Shown here piece after piece: positions 34,901 through 46,689 of a stretch of DNA of 64,000 bases (the stretch's first letter is position 1; each line of letters opens with the position of its first letter). The notes under the pieces were generated by a model. It was not told the origin of the DNA. It was given only the letters and a program-made list of their open reading frames with translations, and searched no databases. The DNA is from Magnolia sinica (Eukaryota > Streptophyta > Magnoliopsida > Magnoliales > Magnoliaceae): NCBI RefSeq assembly GCF_029962835.1, contig NC_080574.1, forward strand, positions 41,036,501-41,100,500. The letters are read 5' to 3'. Both the position numbers and the translations under genes were made by a program.

Positions 34901-37900
34901 TACTTTTCCCATTATTTTAAAATTTGTTTAGTCGCACCAAATATCATGAAATTTCATGATATGTGGTGCAACCAAGCACGACCTTAATTATAAATTTAGT
35001 AGTAATATGTAGCTTGTGCTAAATACAATGTAGCTCACATCTCGCGCTTCAAAGGGGTGAATGCCACGCTACACGCTATTTGCTATTTAAAACATTGGTT
35101 TTGATTCATGAGGGAAGTTATGGTAATAAGTTTAATGCTAATATAAGTTTCATCACATGCATGGATGTGGATGGAGGTAGTAAGAAAAGACTTGATGACC
35201 TATGGTCTAACAGAAGGTCTGGACCTCTATAAAGTGGAACGGCGGAATGGGATTCTTGTAGCCAACCCCAATTAATTGGTATAAGGCTTAGATGATATAT
35301 AATCAGCATAAGGTCTTATATACTTTGCTAGAAATAATCTTTTTACAATCAATACTTTCTACAATATTTTTTTTTTTATTAAAAGAAGAAGAAGCTTAAA
35401 AGCTTCACTTTTTCCATCATCTTTTCACTATACAATCATAATAGAATTATTATACAATATTACAATGTTATGCTATGTACAGTGAAAGCAATCCAGCTAC
35501 ATGTAAATGGAAGAAAAATCCAAGGCTGTGTTTGGATGCTCAAATACCAGTTTATTTTTTATTTTTTATTTTTTCACATGCACTCACACCCCCACACACA
35601 CCCACGCACTCATGCCACGGTGGGATTTCACCACAATGGGTACTCGAACCCATGACCTCGTGTTGAAACTCTTGTGAGTCTACCACCCAGGCATGAGTAA
35701 GGACCCAATAATATGAGATGTTTCAGAATTCCCCTCATCTTCTCCTCTCTCTTCTCTCTCTTACCACGGCTCGAACCTGCGAGCGTCTGAAGATGGCCTT
35801 TAACCTTTTTCCATGCGAGCGAGATGAGCCGTGGTGGATGCACCACTCCACTCACAATAAAGGACTAAACCCCAAATTGCAAGTTCAACTTGAAAAGCAT
35901 GAAATTCCAATCAGTGATTGGTCATAATTACAAATGAAAATGATCCAACCTCCATTCCGGTCATTTCTTTTCAGCTCAATTGATAATCCAAATGCTCCCA
36001 AATTATAATGCATGAGAGTTACCTCCAATACTCTTTGCAGCATCTTTCAGGTTCCCGGCAAAGTATTGCTGAAGAACTTGCAAGCTGATAGTCTTCTCTG
36101 TTTTTGTTCGTTTCTTTTCCCTTGCATTTCCAGAACTCTGACTGCGAGGTTTGCGAAAAGAAGAATCCCCACCACTGACATTATCCTTGGTCGAATCATG
36201 GCGGTGATCGCTATGAGCAGAGACATGAAATCCTTCTGGCTCCTGCTTTCCAAATTCCAACAGCAAGGAATTAGGAACCGCAGTGCATTCGCCCTTCCGT
36301 GGGGCCTGTGTGGAACTCGTAATCCATGATGATTCCTCCCCAGAAGCTACTACTGAAAGAGTAATTCCCTCCTTTTGTGTTCTGCCTCTATTTGATCTTT
36401 CATCTACAACAGGGAAAGATTCCACCAGTGTCGCACCAGAGGGTGTAATTTCACTGACTGGAAAAATGGTTTCCTGTTCAAGTTCCTTTTCTGTGATGAC
36501 CCTCAAGCTCCGGCAAAGCTGTTGTATAATGACAGACAATGAGCTGAGCATCAACTTCTGTTCTTCACTACCTGTGCAATTCACGGGTAAGAACAACTCC
36601 AAGACATAGTCGACAAGTCCAGTGTAAATACTCCGCAAACGAATCGCAACTGCAGCCCGCAACCCAAACATCCTAGCATAGTGAGACAGCGGGTATTCTG
36701 TCTTGCTGAAAGCGGTTATGTTGGTTGAGAAACATGGCTGATTCGACGTAAACGCTTTCCCCACTACACCTTGGCCTCTGAACAAGTGGTGCTCAGAGCA
36801 CGCCTCATGGAAACCCCAAATGCGAGGATCCGTCCCATAACAAGCGATGTCCCATGTTGAGACGCAGTTGGTGTAGTTTTCATCTGAGTGCCTGCAGCCT
36901 TCCTTGCCTTGTTGAATACACGGGACCCATGTCTGAGCTAACGGCAATCTATGCGTCTCACAGACTGTCCTCAAAACCTCTAAAATCTCTGGCAACACAA
37001 CTTGGTAAGAATTGCTGCCCACCTGACAGAAAGGAGTCCTATTCATTATTTAGAAAAAGAAAATGATGACATTATATGTTATGCTTTTGGAGCGACTATC
37101 AAATTACCTTTACATGGGGAATACTCAAGACTTCAGAAGTCCTAAGATTGACAGCCTGCAAGCAAGCAATGGTTTTTTGCTTAGTGAAATAGGGAAAGGA
37201 AGCTAATTTCACATTTTATACTTCCATTTTTGGCTTATAATTTTGAGAAGCAATGCTGATGTCGGATACTTGAAGTGAATGTAGCAGTCATTTAAAAAAC
37301 CGACATTTTCTAAAAGATAATATCTTTTCCCTCTATTTAAATCCCAATATTCCATATTTCATACACAAATAGATATTAGATTTTAAGTTGTTAAAACAAA
37401 GAAGTAGTTCATCTGCATCAGCCATCCAACTGAAGGCCATCTTTGGATGTCCTCGGAAAACTAATTTTGTAGAGAAATAAGAAGTCCATGTAATATTGGC
37501 ATTTGGGTGGTCTCCTAAAAACTGATTTGGGTAGAATTGGAGCCAAATCAATGCAAGTCTGCCCCAAAATGCAATTTGGGCATAAAAGTGCCCATTTCAC
37601 CACAAATCTCGAGAGCATCCAAACACACCCTAAGTGTTGACTTTCAGTAGATCATGCTTCATTGCTCTACATAATTACAGACGACTTGAAAACTAGGAAA
37701 TATGACATTGAATTTTCCCAGAGAAAAGAAAACAATTCGAACCTGGAGGGCGTTGCAGATGTTTTCAAGCTCGGAACGGTAGTTGACCTTTGTGGTAGTC
37801 ATAACAACCTCCACAACACCCAAGCAAGACTGACTACTCTGCTCAAAAATAGGAAGTGCAAGAGTACCACGAACGTCGTATTGATGAGCATAACTGACAC

Positions 37901-38702
37901 GCGGGTACTCGTCACTGCTAAAATACCGAACATCTGGTGTCCACTCGGGTAACTTCCCAAGAAAAACTCGGCCAGGTAAACCAACTGCCTCATTCGAATC
38001 CTCCTCGGCCGAGAAAAGGTAGTTGATTGAGACTGTCCGGTAATTCACAAGCCTCTGACAATTGGGATCCAGTGAGAAGGGTTGATCACAAGTAGTAAGA
38101 AATCTTCTGCCTCCTCTCCTCACCGGCACCCATATCTGAACAAGAACATCACCATCTCTTGTAGAATCCTTAATACGTCTAAGCGCTTGTATCACTCTCT
38201 CTTTCACAGACGAAGCGGGACCAGGGTTCGCCCTCGGCTCAATCCACCACCTTCTACTCGCTTCGGTGGTTCGATTGATCATCTCAAATTCATCTAAATT
38301 CCTACTTTCCTCAGTTGGACAGGACTCTGATTGGGCCAAACACTCGCCACTTTTTATTGTGTTCCCGTTAAGAGATTCAAGTACGACAAGATCTTCTGTT
38401 TGGGTCTTGACCGAAGGTGGATTCTCAGCAAAACTCAATCTTTCCTTGTCATCTCGATCAGCATTCTGTGGAGAGTGTGGATTGGAACTGCTGCTGTTAA
38501 CATCAGATGAAGGGGAAAAACACGGAGAATCGAGAAGATCGGTAGAACCACACGCATTTGGTTTTAAAAAATCAGAGCAATCGGTCATCTCTAACCAACA
38601 TCCATCTAACAAGAGATCATCCATGGGATCGAAATCCATTGCAGCAGCATCTGGGAAAGCACTGCCCAACATGGAACCTTGCTGAGAAATATCATTTTCC
38701 AT
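31924..38702 (-). CDS. NLP2-like: NIN-like protein (NLP) transcription factor, NLP1/2-type, four coding exons
   Basis: The - strand coding exons are 38702-37743, 37155-37108, 37022-36023 and 32804-31924. All junctions keep frame, giving 962 aa, essentially the length of Arabidopsis NLP2. NLPs are nuclear activators that bind nitrate-responsive elements and respond to nitrate directly. Visible features are an N-terminal [17 protein letters not shown] motif (22-38), RRWWIEP (150-156) opening the GAF-like region, and [19 protein letters not shown] (241-259). [10 protein letters not shown] starts at 359; its H-x-L resembles, by inference, part of the nitrate pocket reported in NLP7. The RWP-RK DNA-binding domain spans about 639-700, with RWPSRK at 686-691 and the exon 3/4 junction inside it. 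A serine-rich linker follows, then a C-terminal PB1 domain (865-944) with its basic residue at K868 and an acidic YLDDDSEW loop. Intron 1 has an unusual GTTCGA donor. Intron 3 is 3.2 kb and transposon-rich. The frame is intact. The NLP1/2/4/5 clade is secure; the exact orthologue is not. Confidence 0.94.
33858..34000. repeat. Tandem duplication of about 72 bp in NLP intron 3
   Basis: The unit ggggccatcagtaaaaggaa ... aacaaccatgaacaagg is repeated with few changes as ggggccattagtaaaaggaa ... aagaacctgaacaagg. The second copy's end is where the neighbouring SINE inserted. Confidence 0.8.
33984..34091 (-). mobile_element. tRNA-derived SINE with 11-bp target duplication
   Basis: Read on the - strand, it has a tRNA-like A box (tagctcagtggttga, 34072-34058) and a B box (gcgttcgagact, 34029-34018), then an A-rich tail. 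It is flanked by identical TGAACAAGGTT at 33973-33983 and 34092-34102. Tail and target duplication mark retroposition, so this is not a functional tRNA gene. It lies in NLP intron 3, in the same orientation as the gene. Confidence 0.8.
34594..35096. mobile_element. Inverted-repeat element in NLP intron 3
   Basis: The left end, agtgtttttaaatagc then tatgctacatag, is mirrored by ctacacgctatttgc then tatttaaaacatt at the right. The ends are rich in gctacgtagct-type words, and the centre is AT-rich with no gene. It resembles a hAT-like non-autonomous element. A target duplication was not identified. Confidence 0.5.
35551..35709 (-). mobile_element. Probable Au-like SINE in NLP intron 3
   Basis: Read on the - strand: A box ctgggtggtagactc (35690-35676), B box ggttcgagtacc (35650-35639), then tgtggtgaaatcccaccgtg, and an A-rich tail with aaaaaataaaaaat periodicity ending at about 35551. 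The layout matches tRNA-derived plant SINEs, and the post-B-box sequence recalls the Au family. No clear target duplication was seen. Adjacent sequence (35700-35850) has a further B-box-like ggttcgagcc and may be a second, decayed copy. Confidence 0.6.
37432..37632. repeat. Small MITE-like inverted repeat in NLP intron 1
   Basis: The left end is ggccatctttggatgtcctc. The complement of the right end is tagggtgtgtttggatgctc. The element is about 200 bp, AT-rich between the ends, and accounts for a third of the intron. The ends are diverged. Confidence 0.45.
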
Positions 38703-38748
38703 GATGGGCTTTTCTCAACACCACTCCAACAACCATAATTCGCTCCAA

Positions 38749-39417
38749 CTGTAGAAATTCATGAGCAAAATACCCGAAAAATTAATAGAGAAGAAACGGC
38801 ACAATTCTCAGCAGATATGCTTCCAAAATAGATTTCTTTATTGGGTTTTGAAAACTAAATCTTTCTGATTACAGAAACATCATCATAAAAGTCTTAGTAA
38901 CTGAAATCATATACTGCATTAAAAAAAAAAAAAAGGAACTCACTCTATCGACATTTTTTCCTTTTTTTTTTTTTTTTTTCTAAATATGGGTTTCTATCTT
39001 TCTCTTTCAGTATCCAAATCAATCCTATTTGCAGACAAAAGCAGGCACAAGATTACAGGATGGAAAAAGAAAAAAGAAAAAGGGAGAAAAACAAAAAAGA
39101 AAAAAGAAAAAAGAACCATTTGCCAAACAGTCAAATCCATCACAGTAGTTGAGAATCATAATCCAAAATCTCAAAAAGAATCCACTTTCAACATATTCTC
39201 CCAACATGGTCTTCTCACCTTTGCTTGAATTTCAACCCCAAACATACTCATCAAAGTCTTTTAAAAATACATATCACAAAATCCAATCCTTTCTGATTGT
39301 GAAAGGACTCCACAAACCCAGCCAAACACACATATAATAAACAAAGAAACAAACATCCTCCCTCCAAAACAAAAAAGCAAAATAAAAAAGAAGAAAAAGG
39401 AGAGGAATTGAACTCAC
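38749..39417 (-). promoter_or_regulatory. Candidate 5' UTR intron of the NLP gene
   Basis: On the - strand a good acceptor (gaatttctacag) ends at 38749, 46 bp upstream of the ATG. A donor-like aaa|gtgagt lies at 39417. The intervening 669 bp is rich in poly-T/poly-A tracts. Leader introns are common in plant regulatory genes. This is inference from splice-site appearance only. Confidence 0.35.
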
Positions 39418-39597
39418 TTTGTGAAATTTCTCTTCGTTTCTGACATGGGTTTTTCCTCTTTTCAACACCCAATTTCAGAAACAGATAACAGAAACCCCAC
39501 CAACCTCGTATCCCTACACATAACTTTTTTTTTTCCCAAAATACCCCTCTCATAAGCAAAGGTAGAATCTATGCTGTGGGTCCCACATGTGCCTTCG

Positions 39598-39803
39598 GAT
39601 TCCCAACCATCTCTATTTCATGGCCAAAGTCAACTGTAGTGGGAGGCCTTCTATGTTGAAGGAGAATCCAAGAACAGTTGTGAGGAATTCTGAAAGAAGA
39701 TTCCCAACCATCTCTATTTCATTGCCAAAGTCAACTGTAGTGGGAGGCCTTCTATGTTGAAGGAGAATCCAAGAACAGTTGTGAGGAATTCTGAAAGAAG
39801 ATT
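39598..39803. repeat. 101-bp perfect tandem duplication upstream of the NLP gene
   Basis: The unit gattcccaaccatctctatt ... gaattctgaaagaa occurs twice in direct tandem (39598-39698 and 39699-39799) with one visible difference (ttcatggcc versus ttcattgcc). A (GA)n run follows at about 39806-39830, which reads as (CT)n towards the gene. The position is in the probable promoter or leader of the NLP gene. Confidence 0.92.
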
Positions 39804-39831
39804 TTGAGAGAGAGAGAGAGAGAGAGAGAGA

Positions 39832-40640
39832 ATAGTAGGGGCAAATTGGGAAGAGAATTTGTTGACTGAAGAGGTGGGAACTGTTGCATTGTTAGATTCT
39901 CTCGCCGACATACATGCCGTGACCCTGATTCGCACCGCTTCCAAATATAGTAAGTTCTACTGTACACGTGGCATTGTAGATGGGTACCACCGAAACCGTA
40001 CAAACCGTCGTTCCCAATGTGGATGGGCCATGACGCGTGAATCACACGAATCGGACGGTGTCAAGCATCTGATCATAGGCTGTCAAATGGACGGCTGGAG
40101 AGAGAAATGGCGGTTGTGCGTGGATCGAGGAAGTTAGGCCTGTGCTATTTGGATTAAGCTTCTCAGTGGGGCCCACTACTTGGCCGGTTTGGTGGATGTG
40201 TCAACTTAGCTCTCCTGAGGAAGAGTGATCACATGCATGCACTTTCTTTCCCACTTGTGTCATACGTGTGGTAAATCCTAGCCGTGAAAAATATGGACAA
40301 TACCATTAAGATTACAATCCGTGAGAATTGCTCGGATCAACTCATTAAGTAGCCACGTCTGTACATTGAATCAGACCATTGGATGTCAATTGCTACGGAC
40401 GGTCCGATCTTCTAGATGAGTGGGCCAGCCTGACAGTCAATGAATTTGACCTTCATAGTGGGACCATATTTTTCACGGATCGGATTTTCACACGGGCAAC
40501 AAGAGGAACTAAAAATGGGGGCTGTACACAAGGGTTAATACACACTGCATCGTTACTTGCTGTGTAGGCTAAGATCATACGTGCGAGTTCTGACTGTTTT
40601 TTCGAACGATACGTGGTACGGAAAATGATCGGATACCGAG
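39832..40640. other. Intergenic, NLP upstream region
   Basis: No gene is recognised. A tacacgtggca G-box-like site lies near 39963. The remainder shows decayed foldback-type words (gtggggcccactac near 40168; ggtccgatcttctagatgag near 40400). Confidence 0.4.
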
Positions 40641-41140
40641 CGGATTAGGTGTTATCCGCTAACAGGTTAGTAGGTATTTCCCGTACAGTGGGGCCCACAT
40701 TGATCTATATTTTGTATATCCACACCGTCCGTCAGTCTTTTCAGATTATTTTAGAGCATGGTACAAAAACAGAAGAAGATCTAAATCTCGAGTGAAGCAC
40801 ACCATAGGAACCAGTGGTCATTGATCGATCACCATTAAAAGGTTCCTAGGGCCCACTGTAATTTTTATTTTCCATCCAACCTGTTGATAAGGTCAAATAG
40901 AACAGGATGAAAGGGAAACATAAATATCAGCTTCATAAAAAATTTCTGTAGCCCCAAGAATTTTTTAATGGTTTGATTTCAATCCCCTACTGTGTGGTCC
41001 AGTTGAGATTTGAATATCCATAATTTTTGGAACCATGCACTAAAATGATCTTAAAAAACATATTGACGGCGTGGATATACAACACCTACATCTAGGTATG
41101 CCTTACAATCAATGAAACACCGACTAACACCTAATCGGTT
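40641..41140. repeat. Foldback MITE-like element, family 1, variant termini
   Basis: The interior is typical of family 1 (gtggggcccacattgatcta; aaatatcagcttcat). The ends share the exact inverted 11-mer attaggtgtta (40644-40654) and taacacctaat (41125-41135), which differs from the gcgtggtgtg ends of other copies. The same core is therefore found with different termini. Confidence 0.6.
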
Positions 41141-41369
41141 CACCTCGTTTTCTGCCCGCTTTAGATTCCTGCCGCACGTGACTCCCAATTGGGTATTAGA
41201 CTTCAGATTGGGATCGGGCCGGGCCACAGCATGTAGGGCCGTTAATGGGTTATGATGGGCCATGTATCAGGACAATCTCAGTTTCAAGCCAACCGATTAA
41301 AATATGTGTGCATTTAAATCTAGTAAATCTATTATGTGGCCACCATGCTCTTTTTGGCAGCCAATCAGA

Positions 41370-41545
41370 AACTCAGGTGGGCCACAACACAGGGAACAAT
41401 TGGTATGATGACAAGGACCATTAAAAACTCAGGTGGGTCTGATCGTTTTTGGCATATGACATGCACCCCCACCACAATGAGTGGGCCACACCACATGATT
41501 TTAGCGGTGTTTAGCATGACTTTGGCCCACCTGAGTTTACAATCC
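41370..41545. repeat. Short foldback repeat
   Basis: aactcaggtgggccacaaca at the left is mirrored by tggcccacctgagttt at the right. A further copy of aactcaggtggg at 41427 lies inside. It is non-coding. Confidence 0.5.
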
Positions 41546-41689
41546 AACCGTTCTTTTGGGTGTCAAGTAGAATATAAGAGTGTGCAACATGACGGTTGAT
41601 TGGATGTCATATACAGGTCATGGTGGGTCCCACGTATAGAGCTGTAGGTTCAGTTTCGCCGCGGATAAGACCATATATATAGATTTATA

Positions 41690-42235
41690 TTCCATGCGGT
41701 CTAAATCATGGGAACTTCCCATGTGGTCGAGCTGTGTGGGGCTCACCATAATGCATGTCGAACATCTATGCCATCAGTAAGATGCACTATTCCATTGTAG
41801 GAATCGGGCTTAAAAATCAAGTCAATTCATAACTTGTGTGGGCCACACTATGTACAAAAGTTGAGAGAGTTTACCCTTCCATTATAATATTCATAATCAT
41901 TTTTTGTCCCCATTGAGATATGGTTCACAAATCTAGTCCATCCATTATTTGTGTCCAACTTGGATGAGGGGTCAGGCTAAGTTTCAGACACATCCAAATT
42001 TAGGTGGGCCTCACCAATTGCTTTTATATATTTTAGGCATGTCTTCACGTGATTTTAGATGGTATGGCTTAACTCAGTTCCCTATAAAGCTGATTTTTGG
42101 GACATTTCATAATTTAAATAGGACTCATTAAATACAAAGTGTTGATATTAGACATGCATAAAGCTGGCCCACACAACTTAACCTCACAGGGAAGTTTCCA
42201 TGAGGCATGGGAAAACTTTGACCCGACAGTACCAT

Positions 42236-42236
<1 letters not shown>
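41690..42236 (+). repeat. Foldback element family 2, copy 1
   Basis: The left end is atcatgggaacttcccatg then gtggtcgagctgtgtgggg. The interior is atttaggtgggcctcaccaa, then aggcatgtcttcacgtgatt, then agctgatttttggga. The right end is a decayed inverted copy (cagggaagtttccatgagg). A (TA)n/(TG)n microsatellite abuts the right side at about 42236-42271, and a short TA run lies to the left. Confidence 0.65.
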
Positions 42237-42271
<35 letters not shown>

Positions 42272-42294
42272 GGTGGGAAAAGGTACCATGCGCT

Positions 42295-42800
42295 CTACCT
42301 CACAATAAGCTCCCGTGAGGTTGAGTTGTGTGGGCTCCACTGTGATGCGTGTTGACCATCAACACCGTGCATTTGATGGGTCCCCTCTAAATTATAGGAT
42401 ATCCCAAAAATCAGCCGTATACGCAACTTAGGTGGGCCATACCATCTAAAATCATGTGAAGACATGCCAAAAACATATAAAAGCACTTGGTGGGGCCCTA
42501 AGCTTTAAATGCTGCTGAAACTTGGTCTGGACTATCATTCAAGTGGGACACACATAATGGATGGGTTGGATTTGCAAAGCACATCTCAGTGGGCCCAAAA
42601 AATGATTATGACTGTTTTAATGGTGCACGGCCCCTTCCCACTTCTGTATGTGGTGTGGCCCACACAAGTCACGGATTGACTTGATTTTTGAGACCTAGGC
42701 CCACAATGGAACGATGCATCTGACTGATGGCGTAGATGTTCAAAACGCATTACGGTGGGGCCCACACAGCTCGACCGCATGGGACAATCCCATCAACTTG
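42295..42800 (-). repeat. Foldback element family 2, copy 2, opposite orientation
   Basis: The internal order is the reverse complement of copy 1: ccatctaaaatcatgtgaag then acatgccaaaaacatataaa, and later cacaagtcacggattgactt. The right end is acagctcgaccgcatggga and is followed by a (TA)n run at about 42820-42835. Confidence 0.7.
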
Positions 42801-42835
42801 AGCGCATGGTACCTTTACCATATATATATATATAT

Positions 42836-43375
42836 AGTTCCCATGAGGTAAACTTTGACCCGGCAGTACCGTTGTACATATATAAGGGTATTGTGTGGGC
42901 CTCACCTAATGTGTGTCAAGCATCTACCTCATCAATTAGATGCACTATTCCATGGTGGGCCACGGGCTTAAAAATCAAGTCAATACATGACTTGGGTGGG
43001 CCACACCACATACTGCTGTTGAGAGGAGTTACCCTCCCATTAAAACATTAATAATCATTTATTGGGCTCACCAATATGTGTTTTACAAATCCAAACTATC
43101 CATTATGTGTGTCCCACTTGGATGAGAGGTTGGTCTAAGTTTCAGCCGCATCCAAAACTTAGGTTGCCTCAATCAAATGCTTTTATATGATTTAGGCATG
43201 TCATCACATGGTTTTAAATGGAATGCCCCACATGAGTTCATTATACAGCTGAATTTTGGGATATCCCATAACATAAAAGGTACCCATCAAATTCACAGTG
43301 TTTATGTTTGACACACATCATGGTGGGCCCACACAGCTTGATCTCATGGGAAGTTCCCCCGAGGCCGACCTCGTA
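42836..43375 (+). repeat. Foldback element family 2, copy 3
   Basis: The orientation is as copy 1 (ggcttaaaaatcaagtcaat; acttggatgagaggttggt; gctgaattttgggatatccc). The right end is acagcttgatctcatggga then agttcccccgagg. (TA)n runs lie on both sides (42820 and 43388). Confidence 0.7.
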
Positions 43376-46016
43376 GTTCCATTTCCCATATATATATTGG
43401 TAAAAAGGGCTGGACGATACGTCATATAATACTGCTAATCCCAGACCATATCTAAATCCGCCCGTTCTTATTTATTTATGAGAGGACGGATCTAATATAA
43501 GATATTTAGGATAAACTTAATGTACAAATCGACGTGTGGGGCCTACCGTGATGTTTTAATGACATCCAGTCCGTCCATCGTGTGGACCCTCTCGATCCCA
43601 ACTGACCCAAAACTTAGGACGGCAACGTTACATGGAGCAGTTGTGGTGAGGATACCAACAGTTAGAAACCTTCCATTCTGCGTTTAGGGCCTACTTGTTT
43701 TGTATATATCATCTAATCCATTCGTCAGATGCATCTGAAGCTTGGTACCTGCAATGCATGTGGATAGAGTGGTTTGGTAAGCCCACACACGTGTCCATGG
43801 AAGCCCATGTACGGGCTGCTCCATGTGCCACCGTGGCAAATGGCTGTGAGATCCTAGCCACCAATCAGGAGGTGGGTTTCCATTCTGTAGGCCCCCAGAT
43901 CCAAGAACCAGATCAGATCCACTTATCAGGGAGATCAAGGTGGATGGTTTAAAATTTACTTGGTCAAGCTTTTTCAATCCATCATTTCTTTTGTAAAATC
44001 TGGCCCACCTGATAAGTGGACCGTCCTTTTTTTAATCTGCCAAAGAACCTAAACGGTTGGGACTAATGTGATGGAAGACTTGGATCTCATGCCTATGGAT
44101 CACCATCATACAATTATGCTAATCTAAGACATGTTGAAGCAATTTGAACCGTCCATCACACGTGGCTCACTTTCCATTACCCATCCTTCTAAAAGAAACA
44201 GTTTGATCAGATGATCCTATCATCTGATTAATGGCTTGGAGAATGGACGATCGTATTTATAATACATGGCCTGGATCTGCACGCGCGTGCTTTTTTAGCA
44301 CATATGCCGCAGATCATCCCAACTTACGGTTGCAATTGCTCTGAGGTGTATTTTGTTGATTTTTAATGATCCGGTGGGCTGAATATAAACATTACAACGC
44401 ACATAGCTGCATTTGGACTCTTTTGCATCCAAATCACACATCTGGACCGTCCATTAGGTCCATTCCTCTCTTCAATGGCAACATAGAAAAAATCATACTG
44501 ATTGAATGATCCAGACCATCAAGTTAGTTGCTTGCAGAAATCGATGGACTAGATTGTTCGTTAAAGACAGGTCTAGTCAGGGATATTCCAGACCATACGA
44601 ATTCTGTAGTTTTTCCAAAGTAATGAAAGAACATTATATTAGATCTAATGGACGGACCAGATAGGTGATTTGAATGCAAATAAGTCCAAATGCAACTATA
44701 TGTATAGCAAGGTTTCCTACCATATTTCTTTCTACAGCCATAAAAACAGTAGTATAATAAGATTCCGTCCGGCGAATGGCTATCCAATCTTTTGAAATTT
44801 ATTTGCCGTGTTTGTCTGGCCCTACTAGATTTTAATGGCACTAACTTAGATATTCATGGCACTCTTCATAATAATAATACAAATGCTTTAATCTGATACT
44901 TAGAGATGCTCACACAGCTTTATTATTAGCGTGTGGGGCCTATTTTAGTATTTGTATGACATTAGAGCCGTCCAACAAATTTACCATTATGAAAATTAGA
45001 AGCCCCAAAAATACACCCATCTGATCATTAGATGGGCCCCACATCAATGTGGCGGTTTTTGGAGATTGTTAATTGTTTAAAAAAAAAAAAAAAATAATTA
45101 TTTATTTAAATTTTATGGTGTGGCCCACCTGGTAGTTAGATTTAACTTTTATTTTATTTTATTATTTAATTTTTTTTATGACATTCCATTTTTATAGTTG
45201 GGATACCTTATTGGACTGGTTGGATGGTATCCGTCATGAAAACAACGTGGCCCCATTACAACTGGTGGTATAAAAACAATCGATTTTTATTATGCCCACA
45301 CGCGTGTACAAGACTTCCCTTCCACACGACACTACACGTGTCTGGCATGAGAGACCAAGATCCAAGCCGTCCACCAGATAGGCCTTACCATGTAGATAAT
45401 CTTTCTAAAAAATGAAGCATATCTATTCTTCAACTGGTCCACAATGCCACAAACAGGAAGATGACCTCATAAAAAATTTCCAAGCTTACCATGATGAGCC
45501 CAACAAGTGAAATGGCCTGATTTTTATGCGGAAACATCTTAACGGTGGGCCTCATCTTATGGATTGATTGGATCTTTTCATGCATACGTCATGAAGGCAC
45601 ATGAGGTGTTGTCTAGATGGGCTACCTTGTACACGCTTGCAGGCTTAGCAAACCTCGTCCGTAAGTCGCCCCCTCGTGCGTCATGTGCCATGTAAGTCGT
45701 TTTGTTTTGTCTTGTATTTTGTTTTTTTTTTCTAATAAGTTGTGGTCTACCACTGTATTTTTGGCCACGAGAAGAAGTTTAATGTTCTGGTAGGGTGTGA
45801 TGGATTGTACGTAGGTACTTAGATATTAGCTGTGAATTCAACACGTGATATACAAGTAATTCGAACGAAGTTGTTGAAAACGTGGGACCAGATTTAGATG
45901 TATCATGAATCTAACATTACTCTTATTTGATCTTATGATTGTTGGACTGGCACATATTTATTTGGATGGTTAAAAATGAAAATATCTTAATAATCCCCTT
46001 TGGTCATACTGAAAGT
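43376..46016. other. Intergenic region without recognisable genes
   Basis: There is scattered foldback debris (gtggggcctaccgtgatgtt near 43536; gtggcccacctggtagttag near 45120) and poly-A/T runs near 45079 and 45726. Frames here are short and show no protein family features. Confidence 0.45.
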
Positions 46017-46650
46017 TAGAGGTGGGTATGATCCGACTTGATTCGGACAACTCGACTCATCTGACTCGACCACAACCGAATGGTTGAGTCGGTCCAAACC
46101 GAGTCGAGTTCGAGTTACCCAGTAACTCGACCTGACTCAACCCGAAACTCGATCCGGTTAGACTCAAATCGACTCAAAACCCAACTCGACCCGACTCTCT
46201 AACCCTACCTGCCACACCCTACCTTGACCTGATCCCAAACCTTCTCTCTCCCTCCTTCATCCTCCTCTTCCAAGCCCGGCAACCACCCACCACCATCACC
46301 CTTCTCCTCCTCCTCCTCTCTCTCCTCTCCACTCCCTCCCTACCTCATCCTCCTCTTCCAAGCCTGACAACTAACCACCACCATCACCCTCATTATCCTC
46401 CTCCTCTCTCTCATATCTACTCCCTCCCTCCCTCATCTCTCAATCCAACTCAGTGCTAACTCGACCCGACTCGGTACTTCTGACCGGATCAAACTTAGTC
46501 CGAATCAGTCTAGGCTAGACCAAACTCGGATCGAGTCAGGCATGTTGGACTCGGTCTCAATCGGATCGAGTTTGAGTCAAGCCTATTTCAAAACCGGATC
46601 GAGTCGAGTCAGCCCTAACTCGGTCCGACTCGACTCGATGACCAGCTCTA
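46017..46650. mobile_element. hAT-type non-autonomous element with perfect 8-bp target duplication, second copy
   Basis: The element starts TAGAGGTGGGTA and ends TGACCAGCTCTA (inverted: TAGAGCTGGTCA). It is flanked by CTGAAAGT at 46009-46016 and 46651-46658. Subterminal gactcgac/gagtcgag words match the 20988-21951 element. A CT-rich internal stretch (46235-46440) contains a duplicated block with cctcctcttccaagcc. Confidence 0.85.
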
Positions 46651-46689
46651 CTGAAAGTGCATTGTGTAAACACTGTTTATCAAGAGTTT

